Source: JABDMH01 sp965223105
Lineage (GTDB): Bacteria > Bacteroidota > Bacteroidia > Chitinophagales > Saprospiraceae
Assembly (NCBI GenBank): GCA_965223105.1
Contig: OZ244987.1
Coordinates: 2,976,001 to 3,040,000, forward strand
Length of the DNA: 64,000 nt
Reading direction: 5' to 3'
Shown here: positions 56,275-64,000 of the stretch, piece by piece
How positions within the stretch are numbered: the stretch's first letter is position 1
Layout of the letters: each line of letters opens with the position of its first letter
Position numbers and translations under genes: made by a program
Notes under the pieces: model-generated
Told to the model about the DNA's origin: nothing
Seen by the model: the letters and a program-made list of their open reading frames with translations, nothing else
Databases searched by the model: none

Positions 56275-56745
56275 CTATCTCCTGGATGGCATCAGGACCT
56301 TCTTTATGTAACTGGTCTCAAATGAAACGACCGCGTAGATTTGCTTTGCTCCATGTATCGGTTGAATGTGAACCTTGATGTCATATCGAACGTACTAGGT
56401 GTTGAAGGCATACACCTGCACCCTGTGTACATATCGTCCAGCACTGGCTACACAGTCAATGATTGCGACATCCGCCAGTTCCCCCCTCGACCAGCAGGTG
56501 GTGTAAGCATTGCTCAAATGATCTGGCAAAAGCACCAGATTTGTATATGAGTTTGAAGGGGATTAATTCAAGTCACATTAAAGACGTCCACCAGACCATT
56601 TTGAACCCTTGATGACGGAGACATTGACCTGTCCAACCCTTTGTGAAAAAGGAATAAGTGCATCTCCTAAAAGTGCCTCCTCAAGGTGCTAAACATTCTG
56701 TCAAATTGACTTTTCGTCACCAAAGAACGCCTTCATTGAAGTCAT
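56275..56745 (-). pseudogene. decayed Lrp/AsnC-type regulator
   Basis: Reading the minus strand shows three blocks of an Lrp/AsnC protein in different frames. The N-terminal helix-turn-helix part reads ALLGDALIPFSQRVGQVNVS, against ALSEDARIPFSQLAERLNVS in the intact gene at 58709. A short out-of-frame part resembles the AYTQIIL strand. The C-terminal domain reads IIDCVASAGRYVHRVQVYAFNT, a TAG stop (56395-56397), then IQPIHGAKQIYAVVSFET, against IVECVNIAGRY...IQPIEGVEETNTVVSFET. About 20 residues after the HTH are deleted. It is a full-length paralogue killed by frameshifts, a stop and a deletion. Confidence 0.8.
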
Positions 56746-56874
56746 TTTAATACGAATAGCGGCAGGTTTTGATCAACCAAGCACCTGCAGAAATATTAGT
56801 TGAATAAAGTTTCGCGATTGCAGATCAAAAAGTGTCATTTTAGCATTCTCATTACCAAAAGAAGAAACACCGTG

Positions 56875-57438
56875 ATGATCAAAGCAGTTTTATCGACTAC
56901 ACTAATCCTGTTTTCCGTAATCGACATCATTGGTACCCTGCCGGTGATCATTGATTTAAAGAAGAAAGGTGTACAGATTAGGGCTGGTGCAGCGACGATG
57001 ATATCCGGCATTCTAATGATCACATTTTTGTTTTGTGGGGCATCGCTATTGCAACTTTTTCACATCGAGGTCAGCTCTTTTGCCCTGGCTGGATCTCTCA
57101 TCATCTTTTTTATTGGTTTGGAAATGACCTTAGGTCAACGCATCTTCCGTGACTTTGATGAGCAACATGCCAGTGGCACAATCGTACCTCTGGTCTTCCC
57201 CTTGTTGGCAGGTGCCGGCACGCTTACTACAATTCTATCCCTAAAATCCAGTTTCGATTCATGGGCCATCATCGGAGGCATCTTACTCAATCTGCTCTTT
57301 ATCTTTGCAGTACTTCGATCCATCCATTGGATCGAACGAAGACTCTCAGATGCTGCGGCTGGAAACTTGCGTAAGATATTTGGCATTATCCTACTGGCAA
57401 TTGCCATTCAAATGTTCCGAACAAATATTTCAGCTTGA
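56875..57438 (+). CDS. MarC-family membrane protein
   Basis: 187 residues from the ATG at 56875; a TTG at 56800 would add 25 polar residues not seen in the family. About six transmembrane segments (LSTTLILFSVIDIIGTLPVII, MISGILMITFLFCGASLL, FALAGSLIIFFIGLEM, VPLVFPLLAGAGTLTTIL, WAIIGGILLNLLFIFAVL, FGIILLAIAIQMF). LFSVIDIIGTLP and PLLAGAGTLTTI are characteristic of MarC/UPF0056. The family was once linked to multiple antibiotic resistance, but this was not upheld, and its function is unknown. It is monocistronic, flanked by the Lrp pseudogene and repeats. Confidence 0.88.
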   Translation: MIKAVLSTTLILFSVIDIIGTLPVIIDLKKKGVQIRAGAATMISGILMITFLFCGASLLQLFHIEVSSFALAGSLIIFFIGLEMTLGQRIFRDFDEQHASGTIVPLVFPLLAGAGTLTTILSLKSSFDSWAIIGGILLNLLFIFAVLRSIHWIERRLSDAAAGNLRKIFGIILLAIAIQMFRTNISA

Positions 57439-57646
57439 TGAGTGGATAAAAATAATATTGCGGACACTAATATTTATTAAAAAATTATCTAAAATTAAAT
57501 ATCGATAGTCAAAATGTGCCAGTACCTATGCGTGCAGTATGAAAAGCACATTCATGATAAATAGTGAGGCCTTCTATTCAGAGAGTGTTTAAATACTTAA
57601 TTTATTTCTAGATAAATAAAATTATTTGTCTAGAGCAATTTGATTT
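57439..57646. other. AT-rich spacer after marC
   Basis: 208 bp, strongly AT-rich, with no ORF and no recognised element. It leads into the repeat pair at 57647-57992. Confidence 0.35.
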
Positions 57647-57992
57647 AGGGACACCTCTAAAAACCCTGTTCTTGGATCGGAAAAAATGGCTTCGCCATTT
57701 GTTTTTGCATCATTTCAATTGAGACTTCGCTGAATTTCACTCACGTAGCTACGGCCATGCTCACTCAATTCGCTAGTAGGAAAACACATTAGTTTTACGT
57801 AAGAATTTCGATATTGGATTTGCCAGATTGAGGCGGCAGGAGTGAAGCAGGGCGGGTTCCCTGCAAGCGATGACAACGAATAGATGGCAAAGCCAATGTA
57901 GAAATTGTAGATAATAATTGATGTGTTTGCCTACTGGTCTGAATCCAAAATATTTCGAAACCGATCTTAATCAGAGGGTATTAGGGGTACCC
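57647..57992 (+). repeat. MITE-like repeat family A, interrupted copy
   Basis: Homologous to 3119-3310 on both sides of an internal 161-bp insertion (57775-57935). Left part 57647-57774: CTCTAAAAACCCTGTTC to TCACTCAATTCGCT. Right part 57936-57992: GAATCCAAAATATTTCGAAACC to the end. The outer ends are imperfect inverted repeats (GGGACACCTCTAAAAACCC against GGGTACCCCTAATACCCTC). No ORF, so a non-autonomous miniature element is likely. Confidence 0.7.
57775..57935 (+). repeat. MITE-like repeat family B, nested in A
   Basis: 161 bp bounded by terminal inverted repeats AGTAGGAAAACACAT and ATGTGTTTGCCTACT (15 bp, one mismatch). It interrupts a family A element: removing it restores the TCAATTCGC...AATCCAAAATATTTC continuity seen at 3.2 kb. 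A diverged inverted copy lies at 34176-34330. There is no ORF. No unambiguous target duplication is visible. Confidence 0.75.
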
Positions 57993-58134
57993 AGACCATG
58001 CATTCCATCATACCTTCTTAGGAAGATGTAATTGGGAAACCCGATAGATTATTCTTTCTCCACACCACCTGATTGCAGGGAATTTTGCCTGGGCAATTGC
58101 TAACTCCTGCCTTGTTAATTGTTATCTTGTTGCT

Positions 58135-58608
58135 ATGTCCGAATCTTACCGTACTGAAGTGGATCACATCGAAACCTTGGAGAAATTAATAGGTAAGGAA
58201 CTGGGCAGTAGCCCTTGGTTCACCATCACTCAAGCTCGTATTCAGGCCTTTGCCGATGCGACTGAAGATCATCAGTGGATTCACCTGGATCGGGAAAGAT
58301 CAACAAAGCAATCGCCTTATAAAACTACCATTGCCCATGGTTTTTTGATATTGTCACTTTGTCCATACTTATGCGCTCAAACATTTGCCATCAAGCATAA
58401 ATCCATGGGCATTAACTATGGCCTGGATCGCGTTCGATTCACACATGCCGTAGAAGCGGATGCGGCCATTCGTGGCAGAGTTAGTTTGCTTGATTTTTCA
58501 AAATTACCCAATGGAGCCAAGCTTAAATTGTTGGTTACCATCGATATCAAGGACATCGAGAAACCCGCTTGCATCGCAGAACTGATTTCCTTAGTCTACA
58601 ACAATTAG
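58135..58608 (+). CDS. MaoC-like (R)-specific enoyl-CoA hydratase
   Basis: 157 residues, single hot-dog domain. The hydratase catalytic segment reads ADATEDHQWIHLD (Asp and His) followed by IAHGFLILSLCPYL. The N-terminal VDHIETLEKLIGKELGSSPWFTITQARIQ-type content is usual in this group, sometimes called NodN-like. It likely hydrates short-chain enoyl-CoA, or binds a related acyl chain. There are no fatty acid or PHA genes adjacent. The start ATG follows a TTATCTTG element within about 5-10 bp, so the leader would be very short or the promoter lies further up. Confidence 0.85.
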   Translation: MSESYRTEVDHIETLEKLIGKELGSSPWFTITQARIQAFADATEDHQWIHLDRERSTKQSPYKTTIAHGFLILSLCPYLCAQTFAIKHKSMGINYGLDRVRFTHAVEADAAIRGRVSLLDFSKLPNGAKLKLLVTIDIKDIEKPACIAELISLVYNN

Positions 58609-58620
58609 TCACGTGATTCT

Positions 58621-58697
58621 TGAAGTTTGGCAACTTCAGATCTATATGTAACTTCTGCTTTGTGCCAGATGGTGCTATTTGAATTTGGCAACTTCAG
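58621..58697. repeat. hairpin and short direct repeat between convergent genes
   Basis: TGAAGTT TGGC AACTTCA at 58621-58638 is a perfect 7-bp stem with a 4-nt loop, 12 bp after the MaoC stop. Its right part, TTTGGCAACTTCAG (58626-58639), recurs exactly at 58684-58697, just before the Lrp stop. There is no T tract, so a terminator role is uncertain. Confidence 0.45.
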
Positions 58698-58708
58698 CAC
58701 CGAGCCCA

Positions 58709-59182
58709 TCAGATGGGGACCGGAACATTCCGGTTAAAGGTGGTTTCAAAAGACACCACGGTATTGGTTTCTTCGACCCCTTCAATGGGTTGAATCTGTT
58801 CGTATACGATATCACGTAGATGCTTATTGTTAAATGCATAGATCTTTACCATCAGGGCATAGCGACCCGCAATATTGACACATTCGACAATCTGAGGTAT
58901 CTTCTGAAGCTCATCTTCTACCCGTTTGTGATGCCGGGCATGGGTCAGGATGATCTGAGTATAGGCACAAGTTTCATAGCCAAGTACCACAGGATCGAGT
59001 TGAAATACTGCTTCCTTCAGAACACCTGTCTGCCTAATCTTTCGAAATCTCTGGTGCACAAAAGAGTTGGAAACGTTAAGGCGCTCAGCCAGTTGTGAAA
59101 ACGGAATGCGTGCATCTTCCGAAAGTGCCTGTATGATGCGTAAATCCATATTGTCAAGCAGGCTTTCTTCGCTTTTCATCAT
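58709..59182 (-). CDS. Lrp/AsnC-family transcriptional regulator
   Basis: 157 residues from the ATG at 59182; a TTG at 59197 would add five residues. The N-terminal winged helix-turn-helix is LDNMDLRIIQALSEDARIPF to QRFRKIRQTGVL, the C-terminal RAM/AsnC ligand-binding domain ETCAYTQIILTHARHH to EETNTVVSFETTF. Such proteins bind DNA as octamers or dimers and sense amino acids; the ligand is unknown. It is monocistronic and convergent with the MaoC gene. A decayed paralogue at 56275-56745 shares its motifs, indicating a past duplication. Confidence 0.9.
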   Translation of the reverse strand: MMKSEESLLDNMDLRIIQALSEDARIPFSQLAERLNVSNSFVHQRFRKIRQTGVLKEAVFQLDPVVLGYETCAYTQIILTHARHHKRVEDELQKIPQIVECVNIAGRYALMVKIYAFNNKHLRDIVYEQIQPIEGVEETNTVVSFETTFNRNVPVPI

Positions 59183-60123
59183 CCTTACTGATATCAATGT
59201 GACTTGAATATAAGGATTCTAGAGTCATTTAGCTGCAGAACAAACGTTTTCGTACTACATAATATGCATTTACACTCAAAATTGTGTGAAAACCGTAATA
59301 CTGGAAGGAAAACCCTGCTTTGTAAGGCTGAAGTCAATCATATAACCAATCATTGATCGCCATTTAGCCAATTTACATCATGGAGCAACAGTTCTTATCA
59401 GCTTATTTGCACCACCTCAATTCTGCTAATCTTCTATAAAAGGTAAGTCTTTCTACCCGTCGGCAGCCTCTTTGATCGCTATCTGATCGTCATGTAAATT
59501 AACAAAAACATCGGATGTCTTATCACCTCGAAGATCAAGGCTATTCTAACTCCGATCTCCTCAGCACTTCCTTACCTCCTCAGAGCAGCACCTTAACCAC
59601 AAAACCCTGACTAGGTAACCAATGAATCGTGATCCATCGGGTGGCATAGGGAGTACATCAATTTCACCCTTCCCATAACTTCGATCCGTTTACTGATTAC
59701 ATCAAAGCTTCTTGCTGAAACCGCATACCATCCAGCCTTATGGCTGTAGCTCCACTTTGTGGACAGGGGCGATCTGTTGGTTACCATCAGAAATACCAAG
59801 TCATCACCGATGTTAGATCAAAATCCACACTGAGGGCAAGGTAGCATGCCAATAGTATTAGATATTTCTTGAATGGAGCACTGGTATGTACCCATAAACC
59901 TTTATCTGTCAATTCTGCTTTGAGTCTTGCTATGTGAGTGTAGATGGGCTTGCAAAAATGTGCAGATAAATAAATCAACATTCAGTGACAAATATTAATC
60001 GATTCAATAAAGGGCTCGTGGTAGAATCTTAACAAAATGGGAGAACGATGCTTCGTAAAATAATTTTCTATTGCTTCTAAATAAAATATTAAAAGAAACT
60101 ACGAGAGCCTCATTTATCGAGAG
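59183..60123. other. 941-bp region with no intact gene, possibly decayed
   Basis: Two short minus-strand frames overlap out of phase: 59787-59981 (KPIYTHIARLKAELTDKGLW, then VDFDLTSV) and 59611-59799 (DDLVFLMVTNRSPLSTKWSY in its upstream reading). Protein-like text that switches frame suggests a pseudogene, but no family was recognised. The region before the glycan genes shows nothing else. Confidence 0.25.
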
Positions 60124-60924
60124 TTATTTTATCAGGTCCTTCTTGAAACACCAATAACATCGATAAATCCGACGAGTAAGAATATATTTTCTTGATAATC
60201 TACCGAGCCAGTCTTTGATTAAAGAGTACAAGTACCAAAAGTGTAAATTCAGAACATGCTCATAAGGCTTTCGGGCCACAAATGTTTCAAGAAGGGCCTG
60301 CCGGTGAAACTTCTGAGATAAACCAGAAAGCTCCTTGTTGGCCAAGATATCTTTCATATTTAGAAACCGCGCACCTCGATAGAAGGCCCTCAGAAAAAAT
60401 TCATAGTCCATCGCCAATTTGTAACCTTCATCAAATAATCCGATCCTTTCGAACAACGACTTCTTGATGATGGTACCAGCATGTTGAATGGTTGATTCAC
60501 GCGGAATTCCCGCAGGATCAGAAAAAACAGGGGCAACCAATGCCCTCTGCTTCCATAGATAAATTCCTGCCGTAAATATATCAACATGCGGATGTGACTC
60601 AATGGTCTTGAGAACTTTATCCACTGCACCCAATTTGAGCCAATCATCTGCTGCCACCATAAAAATGTAATCGCCATTGGCATGTTTGATAGCTGTATTA
60701 TAGGCTCGACTGATACCTCGTACCGGTTCAGCATGAAAGTAATCAACATACTTTCTATACCTTTCCAGGATGTTTAGGGATTCATCGGTCGAGCCCCCGT
60801 CAATCAAAAGGTATTCAATATCTGGTGAACGCTGAACGACAATGGATAACATTGTTCTCTCCAAAGTTTCGCCTTGGTTGTAATTGATGGTAATAATACT
60901 CAAGCATTTCCTTCGGAAGGGCAT
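60124..60924 (-). CDS. glycosyltransferase family 2
   Basis: 266 residues. GT-A fold: SIITINYNQGETLERTM (nucleotide-binding start), IEYLLIDGGSTDES, then GDYIFMVAADDWLK with the DXD-type metal motif as A-A-D-D. The acceptor half has IFTAGIYLWKQ and HAGTIIKKSLFERIG. A C-terminal hydrophobic stretch is short, so it is peripheral at the inner membrane. It is last in a run of four leftward genes, and its ATG overlaps the previous stop by one base (TAATG). Together they point to assembly of a decorated glycan. Confidence 0.9.
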   Translation of the reverse strand: MPFRRKCLSIITINYNQGETLERTMLSIVVQRSPDIEYLLIDGGSTDESLNILERYRKYVDYFHAEPVRGISRAYNTAIKHANGDYIFMVAADDWLKLGAVDKVLKTIESHPHVDIFTAGIYLWKQRALVAPVFSDPAGIPRESTIQHAGTIIKKSLFERIGLFDEGYKLAMDYEFFLRAFYRGARFLNMKDILANKELSGLSQKFHRQALLETFVARKPYEHVLNLHFWYLYSLIKDWLGRLSRKYILTRRIYRCYWCFKKDLIK

Positions 60925-61688
60925 TAGCTTGGATATGATTTACTTGCCGAAACTGCACTCATCAGTACTCGCACTTTGGCAAACTGACCAGCCAATATAT
61001 CAATCGTTTCCGGCTTGAGCTTTTCTTTGTAGTCTCCCGGGTACATCTTTCGCTTGTGCCGTTTTTTATTTCCTTCGATTATTTCTTTTGGGGTTAATTC
61101 CTCTACATCTTCAAACTCAAGAAAAAATTGACGATAGAGATGCTCCTTGACATCTTCCTTTACCTTAAGAAAAGTCAAAACATCGTCGTTCCAAGTTCGA
61201 AAATCCAGTACCATGGTCCTATAACAAGTCAGCAATAGATCTTCGGAAGAATGCACTGCAAAGATCGGTGAATACCGGGCCAACAGATGTACTGCTTCTG
61301 ACAGACAATATTTATCTATACCCATCTGCTGGAATTCCTCCCTTGGTCTGCCGGCGATCAGTCCATTTTTATCAGAAACATGCATATACGCAAAGGAATA
61401 GAATTGCGAAACTAAAATATCCAGGGGATCACGTAGTATGAAAATTCTTTTTGCGACATCGTTCCTATTTGTCTTAAACTTGCGGTAAGGTGCCAGTATT
61501 CCCTTCATAGACAGATCCTCAAGAAAGGAAATCTCGTTTGGAACAGGAAGATTGGCCGAGAATAAATCAGCTCCAATGTAAGATGCCAGGGATCGAGCAT
61601 AATGGTACAGGAACATACTGCCTGACTTGTGCAGCGCATGAAAAATGAATCGGTCACTGAACGGTTGCATGAACAATGAATTAGCCAC
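60924..61688 (-). CDS. sulfotransferase-domain protein
   Basis: 254 residues from a GTG at 61688 that overlaps the stop of the methyltransferase gene by one base. The 5'-phosphosulfate loop is HALHKSGSMFLYHY, the 3'-phosphate motif RIFILRDPLDILVSQFYSF (Arg and Ser), and the C-terminal MYPGDYKEKL helix is typical. It should move sulfate from PAPS to a sugar hydroxyl. Within a glycosyltransferase/methyltransferase operon this suggests a sulfated surface polysaccharide or glycoprotein glycan. It differs in sequence from the sulfotransferase at 40158. Confidence 0.85.
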   Translation of the reverse strand: MANSLFMQPFSDRFIFHALHKSGSMFLYHYARSLASYIGADLFSANLPVPNEISFLEDLSMKGILAPYRKFKTNRNDVAKRIFILRDPLDILVSQFYSFAYMHVSDKNGLIAGRPREEFQQMGIDKYCLSEAVHLLARYSPIFAVHSSEDLLLTCYRTMVLDFRTWNDDVLTFLKVKEDVKEHLYRQFFLEFEDVEELTPKEIIEGNKKRHKRKMYPGDYKEKLKPETIDILAGQFAKVRVLMSAVSASKSYPS

Positions 61689-62596
61689 TAATATTGGTCA
61701 TCAAGAAATAATTGCCCCCACTTAGCCTCGTTTTGAAAGGGTCTCATCGAATTATAGGTCAAGTACAAATCGACAGCACGGGTGCTTTCAATGCATCTCA
61801 GATTATCAGGATCTATAATTTTGTACGGAATTTTACCTCCATCAGATGTCAATCTCGCAAAATCCAATCCCAGATCCTCCATATCGCGCTTGACAAACGC
61901 TTTACTAAGCCAAGGATCACCTTGCATTTTTCTGGGTGCCTCTAGAGCCCGACAAACCACACACACCCGGCCGATATCGGTCACTTCATTCTGTACAAAA
62001 AGACAGTCGATGGGAAGCAATCCTACCATATCCAACCAATATTGCAGGAGCCTGAGTCCAATCTGAAAATAATTTGACCCCTCATAATACCGACCCTGGT
62101 GATTAAAGTATAATGCAAAATCATCAGTGTTAAGAATGCTCGTCTCAATGATGAATAATCCATCTTCTCTAACAAAGCTTCGTGCTATGATTAAACCTGC
62201 CAGAGGATCCATCATATGATAGAGAATTCCACTAAAATTGACCACATCAAACCGTTCCTCACAATCCCATTTAAATTCCTCCAAACTCTTGCCGGATTGA
62301 TACTGGAAGTCTACATCATAAATTCCCTTTAGATAGTTTACTCGAGAGGTTAGATCCAAACGATCATAAGCCGTTATCTCGTCCGCATTTTGACGAAACA
62401 TCAGGATGGGCACCAATCCTTCCTGAGTTCCGATATCCAGGCAATTACAGTTTGCCAGCTCAATATGACTTAGAACTTTTCTTACCATTCCCAAAGCGGT
62501 CCGCAATCGGCCATTGGTAAAGGTGTGATCGTCTATTTGAATCCTATAGTACCACCTTTCGTTCAATACTGATGAATAAATAGAACCTGAATCCAT
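61688..62596 (-). CDS. class I SAM-dependent methyltransferase
   Basis: 302 residues. SAM motif I is NCLDIGTQEGLVPILMF; motif II-like ITAYDRLDLTSRVNYLKG; and FDVVNFSGILYHMMDPL carries the acidic motif and the ILYHM pattern of the DUF1698/CmoB-like group. Being in a glycan operon, the target is more likely a sugar than tRNA, which is inference. Its stop overlaps the sulfotransferase start and its own ATG lies 9 bp after the next upstream gene, so translation is coupled. Confidence 0.85.
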   Translation of the reverse strand: MDSGSIYSSVLNERWYYRIQIDDHTFTNGRLRTALGMVRKVLSHIELANCNCLDIGTQEGLVPILMFRQNADEITAYDRLDLTSRVNYLKGIYDVDFQYQSGKSLEEFKWDCEERFDVVNFSGILYHMMDPLAGLIIARSFVREDGLFIIETSILNTDDFALYFNHQGRYYEGSNYFQIGLRLLQYWLDMVGLLPIDCLFVQNEVTDIGRVCVVCRALEAPRKMQGDPWLSKAFVKRDMEDLGLDFARLTSDGGKIPYKIIDPDNLRCIESTRAVDLYLTYNSMRPFQNEAKWGQLFLDDQY

Positions 62597-62605
62597 ATTG
62601 ACAAA

Positions 62606-64000
62606 CTATTTTGGAGTCGTGCTTTTAAGCTCGAGGTACTCCTCGGCCTCAATCGGCTCACTCACCGGTTTTATTGAGCCGTCTGTATGGCCGTAATGCT
62701 CCGGGAAAATAGGTCTATCCGGTGAAATCCTTATCTCGTCGATGGTTGCTGATACACCATTCAAGTATTCCGCATGACCAAAAAACAGTACATCTTCCCG
62801 AATATTTCCTACACCAATCCAGACATAAACCTGATTTAAGGAAAGATAAATCTTCTTTCGCTCCTGCTGTATGAACAGTCCAATCTGGTAGGATTTTCCC
62901 ATCCCTAAATGAAGCAACTCCTCGAAGGCATCCCCTTGTGTAAACCAAAGCAGTTGATAACCCTTCTGAACCAGCTTATTGCCACCCCATTTGAACCACA
63001 AAAATTCAAGAGTTGATGGCTGCTGTATCAATCGAATAATAAATGTAATATGCACCTGGTAATGAAGCAACTTCGTAGGGAGTAAATGGCTGATATTGAT
63101 GGTCCCATACATTTTACCCACTTTGATAGATGAAGATGCTAATGAACGGGCTTTAACCGTTTCATCTTGCGGTTCTAGCTGTCCTGTATCATCCTTTCGA
63201 AGCAATTTTCCGTGTAAAATGTAGGTATGTCTGTGAGCCTTCTGGAGTGAGATGATATTATGACGATCACCTCCAGTAAATTTTGGATGACCAGAATAAT
63301 TTTGAATAAAATCTGTGTAGACAAATTTATGAAATATAGACTGGCAATAATTCCAATGAGCATCGTCATGTAAGTACAAATACATACCTACATCATAGGC
63401 AATTCGCGGGTCCCGGTGATTGACCATATGATCCAAAAAATGTTTAAACTCATTACCGACAAATTTTCTAAAGGCAGGATCTCCCACTGCATAAATCGCA
63501 TTTCCATTAATGTGGTTGCGAAAATTTTTATCCAGTGGAGAGTTCCCCCGATAGATGCTTCCCATAACCCAAAAGTCATTCCCAATATTTGCTAATATCC
63601 GCTCCAAACAGCCAAGCCAGTCTGGCCTTATGGGAAAACAATCAGCCTCCATTTGAAAAATAAATGGATATTGAAGCAAGGACTGCACCATGAAATAAAA
63701 GAGATTGTTCGGACCTGACTTATATCCACCACGAGGCGGCCTCTTCAAAAAATGGAGAGGACCGGCATCTATATATTCAAGAGAGTATAGATTATCTTGG
63801 TCCGTTAAATCTGCTGAGAGAAATTTGACATCTCTAAATGATGAATTCACATTTTGGCACCTCTCAAAGGTATCCATTATCTTCCGTTGTGCCTTTTCAG
63901 TGAGACCCTGCCCATATAAATAAATGAGGTCCACCACCGGTGTGGTAGGAAGATCAAAGTAAGGTGCAGTATTTGGAGAATTCCAGGTCTCCAGATTCTT
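62606..64000 (-). CDS. glycosyltransferase-like protein with lectin-like C-terminus, 5' end outside window
   Basis: The frame runs open to the right edge: before the GTG at 63937 it reads TAPYFDLPTTPVVDLIYLYG, a natural first strand, so the true start is beyond 64000. The N-terminal half resembles a GT-A-type transferase: GPNNLFYFMVQSLL, FIFQMEADCFPIRPDWL (a DXD-like EADCF), FWVMGSIYRGNSP and HINGNAIYA. The C-terminal half (from about 62650 to 63150) is beta-rich (INISHLLPTKLLHYQVHITF, KIYLSLNQVYVWIGVG), like a concanavalin-type lectin module ending in ATIDEIRISPD. It is the most upstream visible gene of the glycan operon. Confidence 0.6.
   Translation of the reverse strand, partial: KNLETWNSPNTAPYFDLPTTPVVDLIYLYGQGLTEKAQRKIMDTFERCQNVNSSFRDVKFLSADLTDQDNLYSLEYIDAGPLHFLKRPPRGGYKSGPNNLFYFMVQSLLQYPFIFQMEADCFPIRPDWLGCLERILANIGNDFWVMGSIYRGNSPLDKNFRNHINGNAIYAVGDPAFRKFVGNEFKHFLDHMVNHRDPRIAYDVGMYLYLHDDAHWNYCQSIFHKFVYTDFIQNYSGHPKFTGGDRHNIISLQKAHRHTYILHGKLLRKDDTGQLEPQDETVKARSLASSSIKVGKMYGTINISHLLPTKLLHYQVHITFIIRLIQQPSTLEFLWFKWGGNKLVQKGYQLLWFTQGDAFEELLHLGMGKSYQIGLFIQQERKKIYLSLNQVYVWIGVGNIREDVLFFGHAEYLNGVSATIDEIRISPDRPIFPEHYGHTDGSIKPVSEPIEAEEYLELKSTTPK

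Noticed and set aside
56341..56550. 69-residue plus-strand frame
   Set aside because: It is antisense to the Lrp pseudogene, whose own strand shows clear homology.
1..64000. CRISPR arrays, tRNA or rRNA genes, transposases, prophage
   Set aside because: No regularly spaced repeats, cloverleaf-like sequences, rRNA blocks or transposase/integrase motifs were seen on reading both strands.

Overview
The window looks like a chromosomal segment of a Bacteroidota bacterium, most probably of the Saprospiria (Saprospiraceae-like). The evidence is indirect: type IX secretion (T9SS) sorting domains at the C-termini of several secreted proteins, a gliding-motility-type 'PNAITPNEDG' domain, a DUF1800/DUF1501 pair, a giant protein with Tannerella-type (TANFOR-like) repeats, weak Shine-Dalgarno sequences and moderate GC. 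No rRNA, tRNA, CRISPR array, phage or insertion sequence with a transposase was seen. Both edges cut genes: a DUF1800 gene at the left and a glycosyltransferase-like gene at the right.

Layout. 1-4.7 kb: DUF1800 and DUF1501 secreted proteins, then a convergent T9SS-sorted protein. 4.9-15.4 kb: metabolic and envelope genes (quinone-oxidoreductase-like MDR, EI24-like membrane protein, amidohydrolase, mercaptopyruvate sulfurtransferase, GAF protein), then feoA-feoB with a palindromic candidate operator, and a CPA2 antiporter. 15.4-21.3 kb: a secreted alpha/beta hydrolase, a sugar isomerase-deoC pair, a VOC protein, an SRPBCC-like protein and an SbcD-like phosphoesterase. 21.7-34.0 kb: a three-gene surface module of an outer-membrane barrel, a 2845-residue protein with seven tandem N-terminal repeats, and an FN3-repeat protein. 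34.6-36.6 kb: a stand-alone Pycsar-type membrane effector, a DUF1801/YdeI protein and a DUF1572 protein. 36.8-45.7 kb: a planctomycete-style locus with a PSD1 cytochrome/LamG protein, a sulfotransferase and a Tat-exported DUF1501 protein, divergent from a di-haem beta-propeller protein resembling hydrazine synthase subunit A. 46.1-49.2 kb: a KduD-like dehydrogenase, a cupin dioxygenase, a PfkB kinase and a secreted protein in a row. 49.4-55.8 kb: CDGSH protein, RtcB, a small surface lipoprotein and a 1091-residue FG-GAP/CARDB/T9SS protein. 55.8-60.1 kb: gene-poor ground holding an Lrp/AsnC pseudogene, MarC, nested MITE-like repeats, a MaoC hydratase and an intact Lrp gene. 60.1-64.0 kb: a tightly overlapping glycan operon (GT2, sulfotransferase, methyltransferase, glycosyltransferase-like).

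The most interesting items are the nested miniature inverted-repeat elements (family B inside family A at 57.65-57.99 kb, with separate copies at 3.1 and 34.2 kb), the full-length but decayed Lrp paralogue at 56.3-56.7 kb, the orphan Pycsar effector, the HzsA-like di-haem protein facing PSD1/DUF1501 genes, and the barrel-giant-FN3 surface module. Family names come from reading the sequence and from memory of families; no search was run.
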